Part shown: piece after piece, positions 32,574-41,469 of the stretch
Position numbering within the stretch: position 1 is the first letter of the stretch
Layout of the letters: every line of letters begins with the position of its first letter
Source of the DNA: an uncultured Spirochaetaceae bacterium
Lineage (GTDB): Bacteria; Spirochaetota; Spirochaetia; Sphaerochaetales; Sphaerochaetaceae
Assembly (NCBI GenBank): GCA_944389145.1
Contig: CALXLH010000020.1
Span: forward strand, 1-64,000
Length of the DNA: 64,000 nucleotides
Direction of reading: 5' to 3'
Made by a program: the position numbers and the translations under genes
The notes under the pieces: generated by a model
What the model saw: only the letters and a program-made list of their open reading frames with translations
Databases searched by the model: none
Told to the model about the DNA's origin: nothing

Positions 32574-34811
32574 ATGTTCAATAAGAAAAGACTGATCCAG
32601 TTCGCAGTCATAGCTGTCCTTTTCTGTTCTGCCGTACTCTGGATCTACAGCCAGCTTGCCTCTTCGTTTTCCGAGTATGTGGATGAACGCAACTTCAAGG
32701 AGATAAGCCTGTTTGCTGAAACCGCTCCGGAAGAGATATCTGCTGATACGGCCGCTCCATGGCTTTCGTCCGTCTCGTCTATGATTCCCGGTGCGAGGAG
32801 CGCTTATCTGATATACGATGAGGAGACCTTTGATTTCAGGCCTCTTGCCGGTTCGGAGCCTCTGATAGCGCTATATGAGGCCGAAAGGGAATCAGCATCA
32901 TTCGTCAGGGCTATGGATAGCTGCTATTACCTTGAGCCGATGGTGATGCCGACGCTCTACAGCGTCGATTATTCCGCTGATCCTGACGCGTCGATAGCGG
33001 AGCCTGCCGAGAGCCAGATCTACTTCATACCGACTGCAGATGAGAGCGGGGCATTCGTGATAGGCGCGGTGATGATTGCCGTCCCGGAAATCGCATCCTC
33101 CGGATTCGAAGGGCTTCTGCGTACGCTCCTGGCAGGGGGTACGATCCTATTCCTCATCATCGTATTCATACTCATGTTCACCCGTGATCCAATGACCGGC
33201 TTCCTTGTGCTCGGTCTCTTCGTGATCGTGGGGCTTTTCGTGGCGTTCCCGATCTTCGAGGCCGTAAGGCTGTCGTTCATCGTGGATGGCCGCTTCTCCT
33301 TCGCTACCTGGCGGGCATGCCTGTCACCGACGTATCTGGAGGCGCTGTGGGGATCATTGAAGCTTGGCGTGCTTACTGCATCGATCTCTACCGTGATAGG
33401 CTTCCTGTTCGCATTCCTGATAGAGCGTACATCATTCAGGCCGAAGAAGCTGATGACGACCCTTGCGACGATGCCTGTGATATCACCGCCATTCTCGCTC
33501 TCTCTTTCGATAATCCTGCTTTTCGGCAACAATGGCCTGATATCCAAGCAGATACTCCATCTGGACGCTTCGATATACGGACTGGGCGGACTCGTGCTTG
33601 TAGAGACGATCGGCATGTTCCCGATCGCGTTCATGACGCTCTCCGGAGTGCTTAGGCAGATTGATTCTACCGTGGAGGATGCTGCGCTGGATCTCTCTGC
33701 CACGAGATGGCAGGCGTTCCGCACGGTCACGCTTCCCCTTGCTGTTCCTGGCATCCTGTCTGCCTGGCTCCTGGTATTCACCAACAGCCTTGCTGATTTC
33801 GCGAATCCGCTCCTTCTTGCCGGTGATTATCGGGTGCTTTCCACTGAGGCCTATATGATCGTCACGGGACGGAATAACCTTGGAGCCGGATCCGCGCTCT
33901 CGTTCCTTCTCCTACTGCCGACGCTGACGGCGTTCCTCGTTCAGCGCTTCTGGGTGTCGCGCAAGAGCTATGTCACCGTTACCGGCAAGCCTTCCACCAC
34001 GCTTACCGATCTTACCAACCGTCCGGTCCGGATCGCGCTTGAGGCTGTTGCCTGGACGATCATGGGTTTCATCCTGCTGCTCTATCTTACGATCGTTGCC
34101 GGCTGCTTCGTGCGCAACTGGGGCATAGATTATTCATTCACCCTCGATAACTGGGGAGAGGCATTAGGACGCGGCTGGACTGCTATAAGGGATACCGTCA
34201 CGCTTGCTGCGATAGCCACGCCGATCGCAGGGCTCCTGGCGATGATCGCCGCGATGCTCATCGTGCGCAAGAGGTTTCCGGGCAAGAGGCTTCTCGAGAT
34301 ACTCATCATGACGCCTTATGCCATTCCGGGAACGCTGATCGGCATAAGCTATATCCTGGCATTCAACAAGCCTCCGATACTCCTTGTCGGTACTGGCGCC
34401 ATCATCGTCATAAACTACGTCATCAGGGAACTCCCTGTAGGGGTAGAGAATGGTATCGCGGCCCTTCACCAGATCGATCCGGCCATAGAGGAAGCTGCGT
34501 CTGACCTTGGTGCGGATGTGAATACGGTATTCCGTACGATCGTCCTGCCGCTGGTGCGTCCTGCGTTCATATCATCGATGAGCTATACGTTCGTGCGTTC
34601 CATGACTGCCGTGTCGGCGATCATCTTCCTCATAAGCGCGAGATGGAACCATCTTACCGTATTGATCTTCAATTTCTCCGAGAACCTGAGGTTCGGCCTG
34701 GCCAGTGTCCTCTCTACGGTTCTCATCGTCATAGTGCTGGCCGTTTTCTTCCTCATGAATGTCCTTGTCCGCGATGAGGGCCTGACTGAGAAGACTATAT
34801 CTGCGAGGTAG
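32574..34811 (+). CDS. Iron-type ABC transporter, fused double permease with extracytoplasmic domain
   Basis: A 745-residue FbpB-type permease in which two six-helix halves are fused. Each half has the coupling motif: E-D-A-A-L-D-L-S-A-T and E-E-A-A-S-D-L-G-A-D. Unusually, the N terminus adds one helix (residues ~7-27), then about 150 mostly polar residues, then a second helix near 187-203, before the normal permease starts. This extra region looks like an extracytoplasmic domain of the kind seen in sensors. It starts at ATG 32574 after GGATAAGAG and is followed by the ATPase gene after 2 bases. Confidence 0.9.
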   Translation: MFNKKRLIQFAVIAVLFCSAVLWIYSQLASSFSEYVDERNFKEISLFAETAPEEISADTAAPWLSSVSSMIPGARSAYLIYDEETFDFRPLAGSEPLIALYEAERESASFVRAMDSCYYLEPMVMPTLYSVDYSADPDASIAEPAESQIYFIPTADESGAFVIGAVMIAVPEIASSGFEGLLRTLLAGGTILFLIIVFILMFTRDPMTGFLVLGLFVIVGLFVAFPIFEAVRLSFIVDGRFSFATWRACLSPTYLEALWGSLKLGVLTASISTVIGFLFAFLIERTSFRPKKLMTTLATMPVISPPFSLSLSIILLFGNNGLISKQILHLDASIYGLGGLVLVETIGMFPIAFMTLSGVLRQIDSTVEDAALDLSATRWQAFRTVTLPLAVPGILSAWLLVFTNSLADFANPLLLAGDYRVLSTEAYMIVTGRNNLGAGSALSFLLLLPTLTAFLVQRFWVSRKSYVTVTGKPSTTLTDLTNRPVRIALEAVAWTIMGFILLLYLTIVAGCFVRNWGIDYSFTLDNWGEALGRGWTAIRDTVTLAAIATPIAGLLAMIAAMLIVRKRFPGKRLLEILIMTPYAIPGTLIGISYILAFNKPPILLVGTGAIIVINYVIRELPVGVENGIAALHQIDPAIEEAASDLGADVNTVFRTIVLPLVRPAFISSMSYTFVRSMTAVSAIIFLISARWNHLTVLIFNFSENLRFGLASVLSTVLIVIVLAVFFLMNVLVRDEGLTEKTISAR

Positions 34812-34813
34812 GA

Positions 34814-35911
34814 ATGGAAAAGAAAAGCGTATCGGTTACGCTCGACCATGTGACTAAGAGATTCAAGAACGTGAAGGGCAAGGCGGATGTCATCGCCGTC
34901 AATGATTCCTCGTTCGTCATCGAGCCTGGGGAGCTTGTCACCCTTCTTGGCCCGTCAGGCTGCGGCAAGACGACGACGCTCAGGATGATCGCCGGCTTCG
35001 AGCTGCCGACAGAGGGGCATATCCTCATAGGCAATGAGGACGTGACGATGCTGCCGCCCAACAAGCGTGATACCGCTACGATGTTCCAGTCCTACGGCCT
35101 GTTTCCGCATATGACGGTATTCGATAACGTCGCATATGGACTGAAGCTCCGCAAGGTCGACAAGGCAGAGATCAGGAAGCGGGTTGATGAGATGCTTGTG
35201 CTTCTCGGGCTTGGGGATATGGGGGATCGGGCGCCGTCGAAGCTCTCCGGAGGACAGCAGCAGCGCGTTGCCCTTGCCCGTTCCCTTATCGTAGCGCCTT
35301 CCGTGCTGCTTCTGGATGAGCCTCTCTCGAACCTCGATGCGCTCCTGCGTGAGCAGATGAGGGTTGAGATAAAGAAGGTCCAGAGGGCGATGGGCATTAC
35401 CGCCGTCTATGTCACCCATGACAGGACCGAGGCCATGTCGCTCTCTGACCGGGTGATAGTCATGAAGAACGGCGTAATACGACAGATGGGGTCGCCCTCT
35501 CAGATATATGAGGCTCCAGATTCCCGGTTCGTTGCCGGCTTTGTCGGCAAGGCGGCATTCTTCAATGTCGAGGTCAAGGGGCATGATGGGGCGAACTGGA
35601 TGTGTGCCCTCGGCAGCAAGGTCGTCCCTGTCACGCATGCCGCTTCCGGAGTGAAGGAGGGCCGTGCCGTGATAATGGCAAGGCCGGAGTCCCTGAAGGT
35701 ACGGGGAAAGGGAGAAGGCAAGATCGATGGCCGTGTCAAGCTCAACGTGTATCTGGGAAGTGCTGTCGAATCCTTCATAGACACCCCGTTCGGAGAGGTG
35801 CTGGCTGAGATCGATGATCCATATGTCAAGACGATCTACCCGGAGGGGAGCGAGGTTTCGATAGACTTCAGTCCCGACAGGGTCCGGCTCCTATCTGAGA
35901 GCGAGGAGTGA
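34814..35911 (+). CDS. Iron-type ABC transporter ATPase
   Basis: A 365-residue ATPase of the FbpC/PotA group. Walker A G-P-S-G-C-G-K-T-T, Q-loop M-F-Q-S-Y-G-L-F-P-H, signature L-S-G-G-Q-Q-Q-R, Walker B V-L-L-L-D-E-P-L-S-N-L-D and the H-loop T-H-D-R-T-E-A are complete. The C-terminal ~120 residues form a TOBE regulatory domain (V-Y-L-G-S-A-V-E-S-F-I). It is the last gene of the transporter operon, followed by a hairpin and the two-component genes. Confidence 0.93.
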   Translation: MEKKSVSVTLDHVTKRFKNVKGKADVIAVNDSSFVIEPGELVTLLGPSGCGKTTTLRMIAGFELPTEGHILIGNEDVTMLPPNKRDTATMFQSYGLFPHMTVFDNVAYGLKLRKVDKAEIRKRVDEMLVLLGLGDMGDRAPSKLSGGQQQRVALARSLIVAPSVLLLDEPLSNLDALLREQMRVEIKKVQRAMGITAVYVTHDRTEAMSLSDRVIVMKNGVIRQMGSPSQIYEAPDSRFVAGFVGKAAFFNVEVKGHDGANWMCALGSKVVPVTHAASGVKEGRAVIMARPESLKVRGKGEGKIDGRVKLNVYLGSAVESFIDTPFGEVLAEIDDPYVKTIYPEGSEVSIDFSPDRVRLLSESEE

Positions 35912-35913
35912 CC

Positions 35914-35948
35914 TTGAGGGCGGGAAGGACTTTCCTCTCGCCTTCAAT
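35914..35948 (+). terminator. Imperfect hairpin after the ABC ATPase gene
   Basis: TTGAGGGCGGGAAGG and CCTCTCGCCTTCAA pair imperfectly around ACTTT. It separates the transporter from the response regulator gene and overlaps that gene's weak -35 region. Confidence 0.45.
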
Positions 35949-35959
35949 GTTCATATAGT
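35931..35959 (+). promoter_or_regulatory. Promoter of the response regulator gene
   Basis: A weak -35 TTTCCT (35931-35936), 17-nt spacer, TATAGT (35954-35959), then 7 nt to the ATG at 35967. No Shine-Dalgarno sequence, so the mRNA is predicted to be leaderless. Confidence 0.5.
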
Positions 35960-35966
35960 CTCATGT

Positions 35967-36647
35967 ATGCGCGTGCTTGTTGCTGATGATGAGAAGGCTC
36001 TAAATGATGTGCTGACCCGTACCCTGACCGATGAGGGGTATGCGGTGGATAGCGTCTATGATGGCGATACTGCCCTTGAGTATCTGGAGGCAGGTCCGTA
36101 TGATGCTGCCGTGCTTGACATAATGATGCCGGGAATCGATGGGATTGAGGTGCTGAGGCGCTACAGGGAAGGCGGGGGAAGCTCTCCCATCCTCCTGCTG
36201 ACGGCCCGCGATGGCGTCGATGACAGGGTCCGTGGCCTTGATAGCGGTGCTGATGATTACCTCGTAAAGCCCTTCATGTTTCCAGAGCTGCTCGCCCGAC
36301 TCCGTGTCCTTATGCGCCGGCGTGACGGTGCTGAGCGCTCATCGGTTCTCCGCTGCGGCCCGCTTTCCCTCGATACCGCCTCCCACCGTGCCGAGCGTTC
36401 CGGACGCGTCATAGAGCTGAGCGCGAAGGAGTATGCGATACTTGAGTATATGATGCATAACGTGGGGATGATACTCTCAAGGGAGAACATCCGCAGCCAT
36501 ATATGGTCCTGGGATTATGAAGGAGAGTCGAATGTCGTGGATGTCTATATAAGGTATCTGCGCAAGAAGATCGACGACGGAGAGGATAAGAGGCTCATAC
36601 ATACCATACGAGGCTCAGGGTACATGCTATCAGAGGACGATGCGTGA
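35967..36647 (+). CDS. OmpR-family response regulator
   Basis: A 226-residue two-component regulator. The receiver domain has the acidic pair D-D near residue 7, phospho-acceptor D51 in V-L-D-I-M-M-P-G and K101 in L-V-K-P-F. The C-terminal winged helix (residues ~125-222) contains E-L-S-A-K-E-Y-A-I-L-E-Y and the N-V-V-D-V-Y-I-R-Y-L-R-K-K-I recognition helix. It overlaps the kinase gene by 4 bases. It lies downstream of the iron-type transporter in the same direction, so it may control it; this is inference. Confidence 0.94.
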   Translation: MRVLVADDEKALNDVLTRTLTDEGYAVDSVYDGDTALEYLEAGPYDAAVLDIMMPGIDGIEVLRRYREGGGSSPILLLTARDGVDDRVRGLDSGADDYLVKPFMFPELLARLRVLMRRRDGAERSSVLRCGPLSLDTASHRAERSGRVIELSAKEYAILEYMMHNVGMILSRENIRSHIWSWDYEGESNVVDVYIRYLRKKIDDGEDKRLIHTIRGSGYMLSEDDA

Positions 36648-38005
36648 TGCTCTCGATCAGGAAGAGGATAGTGATCTGGTATACCGTCTGGATGGTTGCG
36701 ATCGTCTCGCTGATCCTGGCAGCCCTTTCCTCCGGAAGCGGCATGCTCGTGGAGCGCCGTACCAAGGCGCTTCTCACTGAGAAGGTCCATGGGAGGGCTG
36801 AGGAGATAGAGGTGAGCCAGGGACGGATAAGCATAGGGGAGGATATCTCGTTCTTCGAGGACGGGGTATATATGGCCGTGTATTCCTCTTCGGGCAATCT
36901 CATCGCCGGCCGCATTCCCCATGGCGTTCCTCTCGGTGATTATCCTGAGAACCAGGTACTGGCAGTTCCTGGGGATGACGATAGCTCATGGTATGTCTAC
37001 TGGATACAGCTCTCTTTCGCCGATGACAGCTCCGCCCGCATAATAGGTGCCATAAGGGTTCAGGATATGTCGATATTCTTCTCTGCCTTCGCAGGCGTCT
37101 CCTTCTGGCTTATCGTCGTCATAGCGGCATTGTCTTCGATAGGCGGGTATATCATCGTACGGCGTTCGTTCCGTCCCGCGGAACGCGTCATTGCGACAGC
37201 CGGGGAGATCGCAGGGGGAAGCGACCTTTCGAAGAGGATCGGACTTGATGAGGGCTCTGGTGAGATACATCAGATGGCTGCGGCCTTCGATAAGATGCTT
37301 TCCAGGCTTGAGGAGGCCTTCGAGCGTGAACGGCAGTTCACCGATGATGCATCCCATGAGCTCAGGACACCGATCTCGGTCATACTGGCTGAGTGTGGCT
37401 ATGCCAGGGGCCATATCGATGAGAAGGAGAAGGCCGTGGAGGCCATAGATGCCATTGAGGCTCAGGCCGGCAGGATGTCGAGGCTCGTCTCAGCGCTTCT
37501 CTCGATCGCCCGCTCAGATAAGGGTACCCTGGTTCCGGTAAGGACAGACGTGGATCTGTCTGAGCTGGGGGAGATCGTGCTTGATACGATGGAGGATGAT
37601 GCCAGGGCGAAGGGAATATCATTGTATGGGGATATAGAGCCTTCGGTTCATCTTTCGTGCGATCATGACATGCTCATGGCAATAATGGTGAATCTCCTTT
37701 CCAACGCCATAGGCTATGGCAGGGAAGGGGGCATGGCGAGGCTTGCCATCAAGGATATGGGTACCGAGGTCCTGATAAGCGTCAGCGATGATGGCATAGG
37801 GATCGGAGCGAAGGATCTTCCGAGGATCTGGGACAGGTTCTATCAGGCAGATCCTTCACGGCGCGGCGGAGGGGCCGGGCTTGGCCTTTCCATCGTCCGC
37901 ATCCTTGCGGAGAGCCACGGGGGAAGCGTTGCTGTCGAGAGCGTGCTTGGAGAGGGATCGGCATTCGCCGTTCATATCCCCAGGAGCTCCTCCTCAACGA
38001 AATGA
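36644..38005 (+). CDS. Two-component sensor histidine kinase
   Basis: A 453-residue membrane kinase paired with the preceding regulator. TM1 spans residues ~8-28, an extracytoplasmic domain of ~115 residues follows, and TM2 spans ~146-171. HAMP follows (R-R-S-F-R-P-A-E-R). The phospho-acceptor is H237 in D-D-A-S-H-E-L-R-T-P. The ATPase has N (L-L-S-N-A-I-G-Y-G), G1 (D-D-G-I-G-I), F (W-D-R-F-Y-Q-A-D) and G2 (G-G-G-A-G-L-G-L-S-I) boxes. All catalytic parts are present. Its last 34 bases overlap the convergent acetyltransferase gene. Confidence 0.95.
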   Translation: MMLSIRKRIVIWYTVWMVAIVSLILAALSSGSGMLVERRTKALLTEKVHGRAEEIEVSQGRISIGEDISFFEDGVYMAVYSSSGNLIAGRIPHGVPLGDYPENQVLAVPGDDDSSWYVYWIQLSFADDSSARIIGAIRVQDMSIFFSAFAGVSFWLIVVIAALSSIGGYIIVRRSFRPAERVIATAGEIAGGSDLSKRIGLDEGSGEIHQMAAAFDKMLSRLEEAFERERQFTDDASHELRTPISVILAECGYARGHIDEKEKAVEAIDAIEAQAGRMSRLVSALLSIARSDKGTLVPVRTDVDLSELGEIVLDTMEDDARAKGISLYGDIEPSVHLSCDHDMLMAIMVNLLSNAIGYGREGGMARLAIKDMGTEVLISVSDDGIGIGAKDLPRIWDRFYQADPSRRGGGAGLGLSIVRILAESHGGSVAVESVLGEGSAFAVHIPRSSSSTK

Positions 38006-38571
38006 ACCTCTGACCCATCCCAGTATCTCATATATGTCCAGTCATCCCTCCCGTCCAGATTCAGCTGATACATACGGAAGATGACAGTGATTCCCTTCGG
38101 CTGCCAAAGCTCCTGATAGGAGTATCTGTAGCTCATCCCGATGTTCCGCATCACGCCGCCGCTATGTGGATTGTCCCTGTCATGGGTTGCCGTCACATAC
38201 GGGATCCCGTCATCCCGCAGCCTTGCGATGAATGCCCGTCCTGCCTCGCTCGTCAGTCCCAGATGCCAGAATTCATGGCGTATGGCATACCCCAGGTCGT
38301 ATGAGTCATCCATGCCGATCTTGATGTATCCTACCGGCACATCATCGGACCTGAGGCATATGGCGTAGGCGTATTCCCAGCCCTTCCTGTAGCGGGAGAG
38401 ATAGCGCTCCTCAAGAAAGCGCCTTGCGTCATCCATGCTTCTGGCCGTGTGCCATGGGAGGAACGTATTTGCCTTCTCATCGCCGTATATCATATAGATG
38501 GCGCTCAGATCGTCCTCGGTGAAGTGGCGGAGGCATAGCCGGTCTGTCATGATTCTCTTATCTGAAATCAT
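37972..38571 (-). CDS. RimJ/RimL-like GNAT acetyltransferase
   Basis: A 199-residue acetyltransferase. It begins M-I-S-D-K-R-I-M-T-D-R-L-C-L-R-H-F-T-E-D-D, the usual T-x-R-L-x-L-R start of the RimJ/RimL group, and continues with V-G-Y-I-K-I-G, L-G-Y-A-I-R-H-E-F-W-H and the end-of-fold R-N-I-G-M-S-Y-R. These proteins acetylate protein N termini or small molecules; the target is unknown. AAGGA lies upstream of the start. Confidence 0.87.
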   Translation of the reverse strand: MISDKRIMTDRLCLRHFTEDDLSAIYMIYGDEKANTFLPWHTARSMDDARRFLEERYLSRYRKGWEYAYAICLRSDDVPVGYIKIGMDDSYDLGYAIRHEFWHLGLTSEAGRAFIARLRDDGIPYVTATHDRDNPHSGGVMRNIGMSYRYSYQELWQPKGITVIFRMYQLNLDGRDDWTYMRYWDGSEVHFVEEELLGI

Positions 38572-38643
38572 CGTTTCTCATCTTCCTTTAATCTTCAGCT
38601 TCTATGATAGGGCCATCGAAGGAAAGATAAAGGAGAAAAGGAT

Positions 38644-39360
38644 ATGAAGATTTCCAAGAGAATCATGATGACGGCTGCGGCACTTGCTGCAGGAACGGCG
38701 CTTTTCGCTTCTGTCGGGGCTACCGAGGCTGAGATGATCGCGGTCAGCCATTCCGGGGCTGGTGATGCCAGGTTCGTGCATACCGAGCGCGATAGGGACG
38801 ATGGGCGGCAGATCTGGGATGTTGGCTTCTATGCCGGAGATACCGAATACAGCTATGACATAGATGCGGATACGGGTGATATCCTGAAGTATGACTGGGA
38901 ACTCGACTGGTGGGATCGCTCAGGCGAGGATATCTCGGAGGATGGCGCGCTGGCAGCAGCTCTTGCCGATTCCGGAGTCGATGAGGCTTCCGCTTCCTAT
39001 ATCCGCGTACGCAGGAGCAGGGATGACGGCGCGTCGATCTATGAAGTCCGCTTTGCAGATTCCTCCGCGATCTATGAGTACGACATAGCGGCGAATGGAA
39101 CCATGGTGAAGAAGTCCGTGGACTATGTAGATGGGACAGCGCAGGATGTGATGAGCGTGGATGAGGCTGCCGCGATCGCCCTTGAGCGCGTGCCGGGTGC
39201 CACCCGTGATGATATGCGCATCCGCCAGGGCATGGATGATGGACGGATAGTCTATGAGGGCAACATCTATCATGATGGCTATGAGTATGAGTTCGAGATC
39301 GATGGCAGCAGCGGCCGCTTCCTGGATTTCGAGCGTGAGCGTGAGCGCTGGGACTGGTAG
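38644..39360 (+). CDS. Exported protein with three PepSY-like domains
   Basis: A 238-residue exported protein. The signal peptide covers residues 1-26 (ends F-A-S-V-G-A-T-E-A). The mature part holds three repeats of about 65 residues, each with a helix (A-A-x-A-L), a strand with R-D-D-G-x-x-I-Y/W-E/D-V and Y-E-Y-D/E-I-D/A. These match PepSY domains, which inhibit or chaperone proteases or bind ligands in the cell envelope. It is very acidic. Strong Shine-Dalgarno AAAGGAG. Two hairpins follow. Confidence 0.82.
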   Translation: MKISKRIMMTAAALAAGTALFASVGATEAEMIAVSHSGAGDARFVHTERDRDDGRQIWDVGFYAGDTEYSYDIDADTGDILKYDWELDWWDRSGEDISEDGALAAALADSGVDEASASYIRVRRSRDDGASIYEVRFADSSAIYEYDIAANGTMVKKSVDYVDGTAQDVMSVDEAAAIALERVPGATRDDMRIRQGMDDGRIVYEGNIYHDGYEYEFEIDGSSGRFLDFERERERWDW

Positions 39361-39370
39361 ATCATGAAAA

Positions 39371-39410
39371 CGGGGCCGGGCTGGAGAGAAGGAGTGCCGC
39401 CCGACCCCCG
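39371..39410 (+). terminator. Hairpin after the PepSY gene
   Basis: CGGGGCCGGGC and GCCCGACCCCCG pair with one mismatch around a 17-nt loop, 10 bases after the stop. Confidence 0.5.
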
Positions 39411-39423
39411 ATATTCGAATAGG

Positions 39424-39445
39424 CAGGCGGAGCAGATGCCGCCTG
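39424..39445 (+). terminator. Second hairpin after the PepSY gene
   Basis: CAGGCGG (39424-39430) pairs with CCGCCTG (39439-39445). It lies between the first hairpin and the GTTAGC palindrome, separating the PepSY and ligase units. Confidence 0.5.
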
Positions 39446-39463
39446 ATCCTATGATAGCACATT

Positions 39464-39481
39464 GGTTAGCTTTTGCTAACC
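39464..39481. promoter_or_regulatory. GTTAGC-N4-GCTAAC palindrome upstream of the acyl-CoA ligase
   Basis: GGTTAGC-TTTT-GCTAACC, a perfect 7+7 inverted repeat. It lies 5 bases before TTGACA (39486-39491) and an AT-rich stretch. The same 16-bp core occurs twice before the DUF3793 gene. It resembles boxes of DtxR-type metal regulators (TTAGGTTAG dyads), which is inference. Confidence 0.7.
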
Positions 39482-39553
39482 CGTATTGACATATATATAT
39501 TTAATAATTAACGTTTCTGACAGAATACCACACAAGTGTAGGAATACGTCGCG

Positions 39554-41449
39554 ATGTACGGAACAATAAGCCAGCTGTTGGACAAGACGACAGCGGAGAA
39601 TCCAGATGCCATAGTCCAGCTTGGGAAGAACCGGGCTGGATCGTTCATTCCCAGATCCTATTCGCTCCTGCAGCGTGAGTCGCGTGCCCTTGCGCTTGCG
39701 CTGAAGAGGCTAGGCGTAAGGCGTGGCGATGCCGTTGGCATAATCAGCGATAACCGCTCTGAGTGGTTCGTCGCCGATCTCGCTGTTCTCGCCCTTGGGG
39801 CTGCCGATGTTCCCCGTGGCCGTGATGCGATGCCCTATGAGATAGAGTATATGTTCTCCGTGACGGGCCTGAGCATAGCCTTTGCCGAGAATGATGCCCA
39901 GCTGGAGAAGATACTTGCGCTCAGGCCATCCCTTCCTGCGCTACGTTCCATCATACTGATAGAAGGCGAGGCCAGGATCGATTCTGGAGATATAGAGGTG
40001 AGGCTCTACTCCGATCTTCTGGAGGAAGGGCTGTCCATTCTTGATGCAGAGGGCGGAAAGGATGAGATCGAACGGGAGATCGCGATGGGAAACGAGGAGG
40101 ATACTGCCACGATCATATTCACCTCAGGTACCACGGGACTTCCCAAGGGCGTGATGCTATCGCACCGGAACATCATCTATCAGCTCCACGCCGTTGACAA
40201 GATCATCGTATTCGAGAAGGGATGGAAAGCGCTTTCCGTGCTTCCTATCTGGCATGCCTTCGAGCGCATCATCCAGTACGTCGTGCTGTTCAAGTGCTGT
40301 ACGATTGCTTATTCGAAGCCCATCGGAAAGGTGATGCTCACCGATTTCCAGCGCGTCAATCCGGAGGTCCTCTGCTCTGTGCCGAGGATCTGGGAGACCG
40401 TAAAGGCCGGCGTATACCAGAATCTGAAGAACAAGAAGCCGATAGAGCGGCGCGTATTCTCATTCTTCCTTGCCGCTGCCAGGCTCAGAAGGCACTTCGA
40501 GAATGTCGCCTATGACCTGTATCCGAGGATTGGAAAGCCCGACAGGCTCAAAATGAAGGCTGCCATGATTCCCTATGCCTTCCTCTCCCTCATCTATAAG
40601 CTCGGAGATAAGGTCGCCTTCTCCCAGATCAAGGAGAAGCTTGGCTCTTCATTCGTGGCTGGCATATCCGGGGGCGGTTCGATGAGCCGCGATGTGGAGG
40701 AGTTCTTCTCTGCCATCGGCATAAAGCTGCTTGATGGCTATGGGCTTACGGAGACGGCGCCTGTCATCGGCCTCCAGCGCTATCCACGCTCTATCGTCGG
40801 CTACATGCAGCCGTTCGAAGGCACGGATATAAAGGTCGTAGATCCGGAGACCGGAAGGGAATTGCCGACGGGGGAGAAAGGCGAGCTCCTTGTCCGCGGG
40901 CCGCAGGTGATGAAGGGCTATTACAACGATGAGGAGCGTACGCGCCGCGTGATCGACCGCGATGGCTTCTTCCATACAGGTGATCTTGCCATCATCGAGG
41001 AGCGTGGGGATTTTGCCATAGTAGGCCGCGTGAAGGACACGATCGTGCTTTCCGGAGGAGAGAACATAGAGCCTGTCCCTATCGAGAACGCGCTCATAGC
41101 GAGCGAGTACATCGAGAGCGCAGTGGTCGTAGGGCAGGACAGGAGATACCTCGGAGCCCTTATCGTCATAGACAGCAAGAATGTCGAGCGCTTCCTGAAG
41201 GACAGCAACGTGCCATACTTCAACAAGACCGATCTTACGGAGATGGACGAGGTCCGGCATCTTATCGATGGAGAGGTCCAGCGGCTGGTATCACGGGCCA
41301 ATGGCTTCAAGCCCTATGAGCAGATAGCCCGGTTCGCGCTTCTCTCCAGGCCGTTCCAGGTCGGCAGGGAGCTTTCTGCCAAGCAGGAAGTGAAGAGAGC
41401 TGAGATCCAGAAGCTCTATAAGGATGAGATCGAAAGCATTTTCATCTGA
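39554..41449 (+). CDS. AMP-forming long-chain acyl-CoA ligase
   Basis: A 631-residue ANL-family enzyme that activates a fatty acid to acyl-AMP and then acyl-CoA. Motifs: the P loop F-T-S-G-T-T-G-L-P-K-G, Y-G-L-T-E-T-A-P-V-I, and the hinge region H-T-G-D-L-A-I-I...G-R-V-K-D-T-I-V-L-S-G-G-E-N-I-E-P. The length and the insert region fit the FadD15/long-chain group found in spirochaetes. No Shine-Dalgarno sequence is close to the ATG. The upstream GTTAGC palindrome suggests metal-responsive control, which is unexpected for this function. Confidence 0.9.
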   Translation: MYGTISQLLDKTTAENPDAIVQLGKNRAGSFIPRSYSLLQRESRALALALKRLGVRRGDAVGIISDNRSEWFVADLAVLALGAADVPRGRDAMPYEIEYMFSVTGLSIAFAENDAQLEKILALRPSLPALRSIILIEGEARIDSGDIEVRLYSDLLEEGLSILDAEGGKDEIEREIAMGNEEDTATIIFTSGTTGLPKGVMLSHRNIIYQLHAVDKIIVFEKGWKALSVLPIWHAFERIIQYVVLFKCCTIAYSKPIGKVMLTDFQRVNPEVLCSVPRIWETVKAGVYQNLKNKKPIERRVFSFFLAAARLRRHFENVAYDLYPRIGKPDRLKMKAAMIPYAFLSLIYKLGDKVAFSQIKEKLGSSFVAGISGGGSMSRDVEEFFSAIGIKLLDGYGLTETAPVIGLQRYPRSIVGYMQPFEGTDIKVVDPETGRELPTGEKGELLVRGPQVMKGYYNDEERTRRVIDRDGFFHTGDLAIIEERGDFAIVGRVKDTIVLSGGENIEPVPIENALIASEYIESAVVVGQDRRYLGALIVIDSKNVERFLKDSNVPYFNKTDLTEMDEVRHLIDGEVQRLVSRANGFKPYEQIARFALLSRPFQVGRELSAKQEVKRAEIQKLYKDEIESIFI

Positions 41450-41469
41450 TTTGGTGTATGCTTTCACCC

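Noticed and set aside
33020-33784. Minus-strand open frame of 254 codons inside the double permease gene
   Set aside because: Antisense shadow; the plus-strand permease is continuous and carries both coupling motifs.
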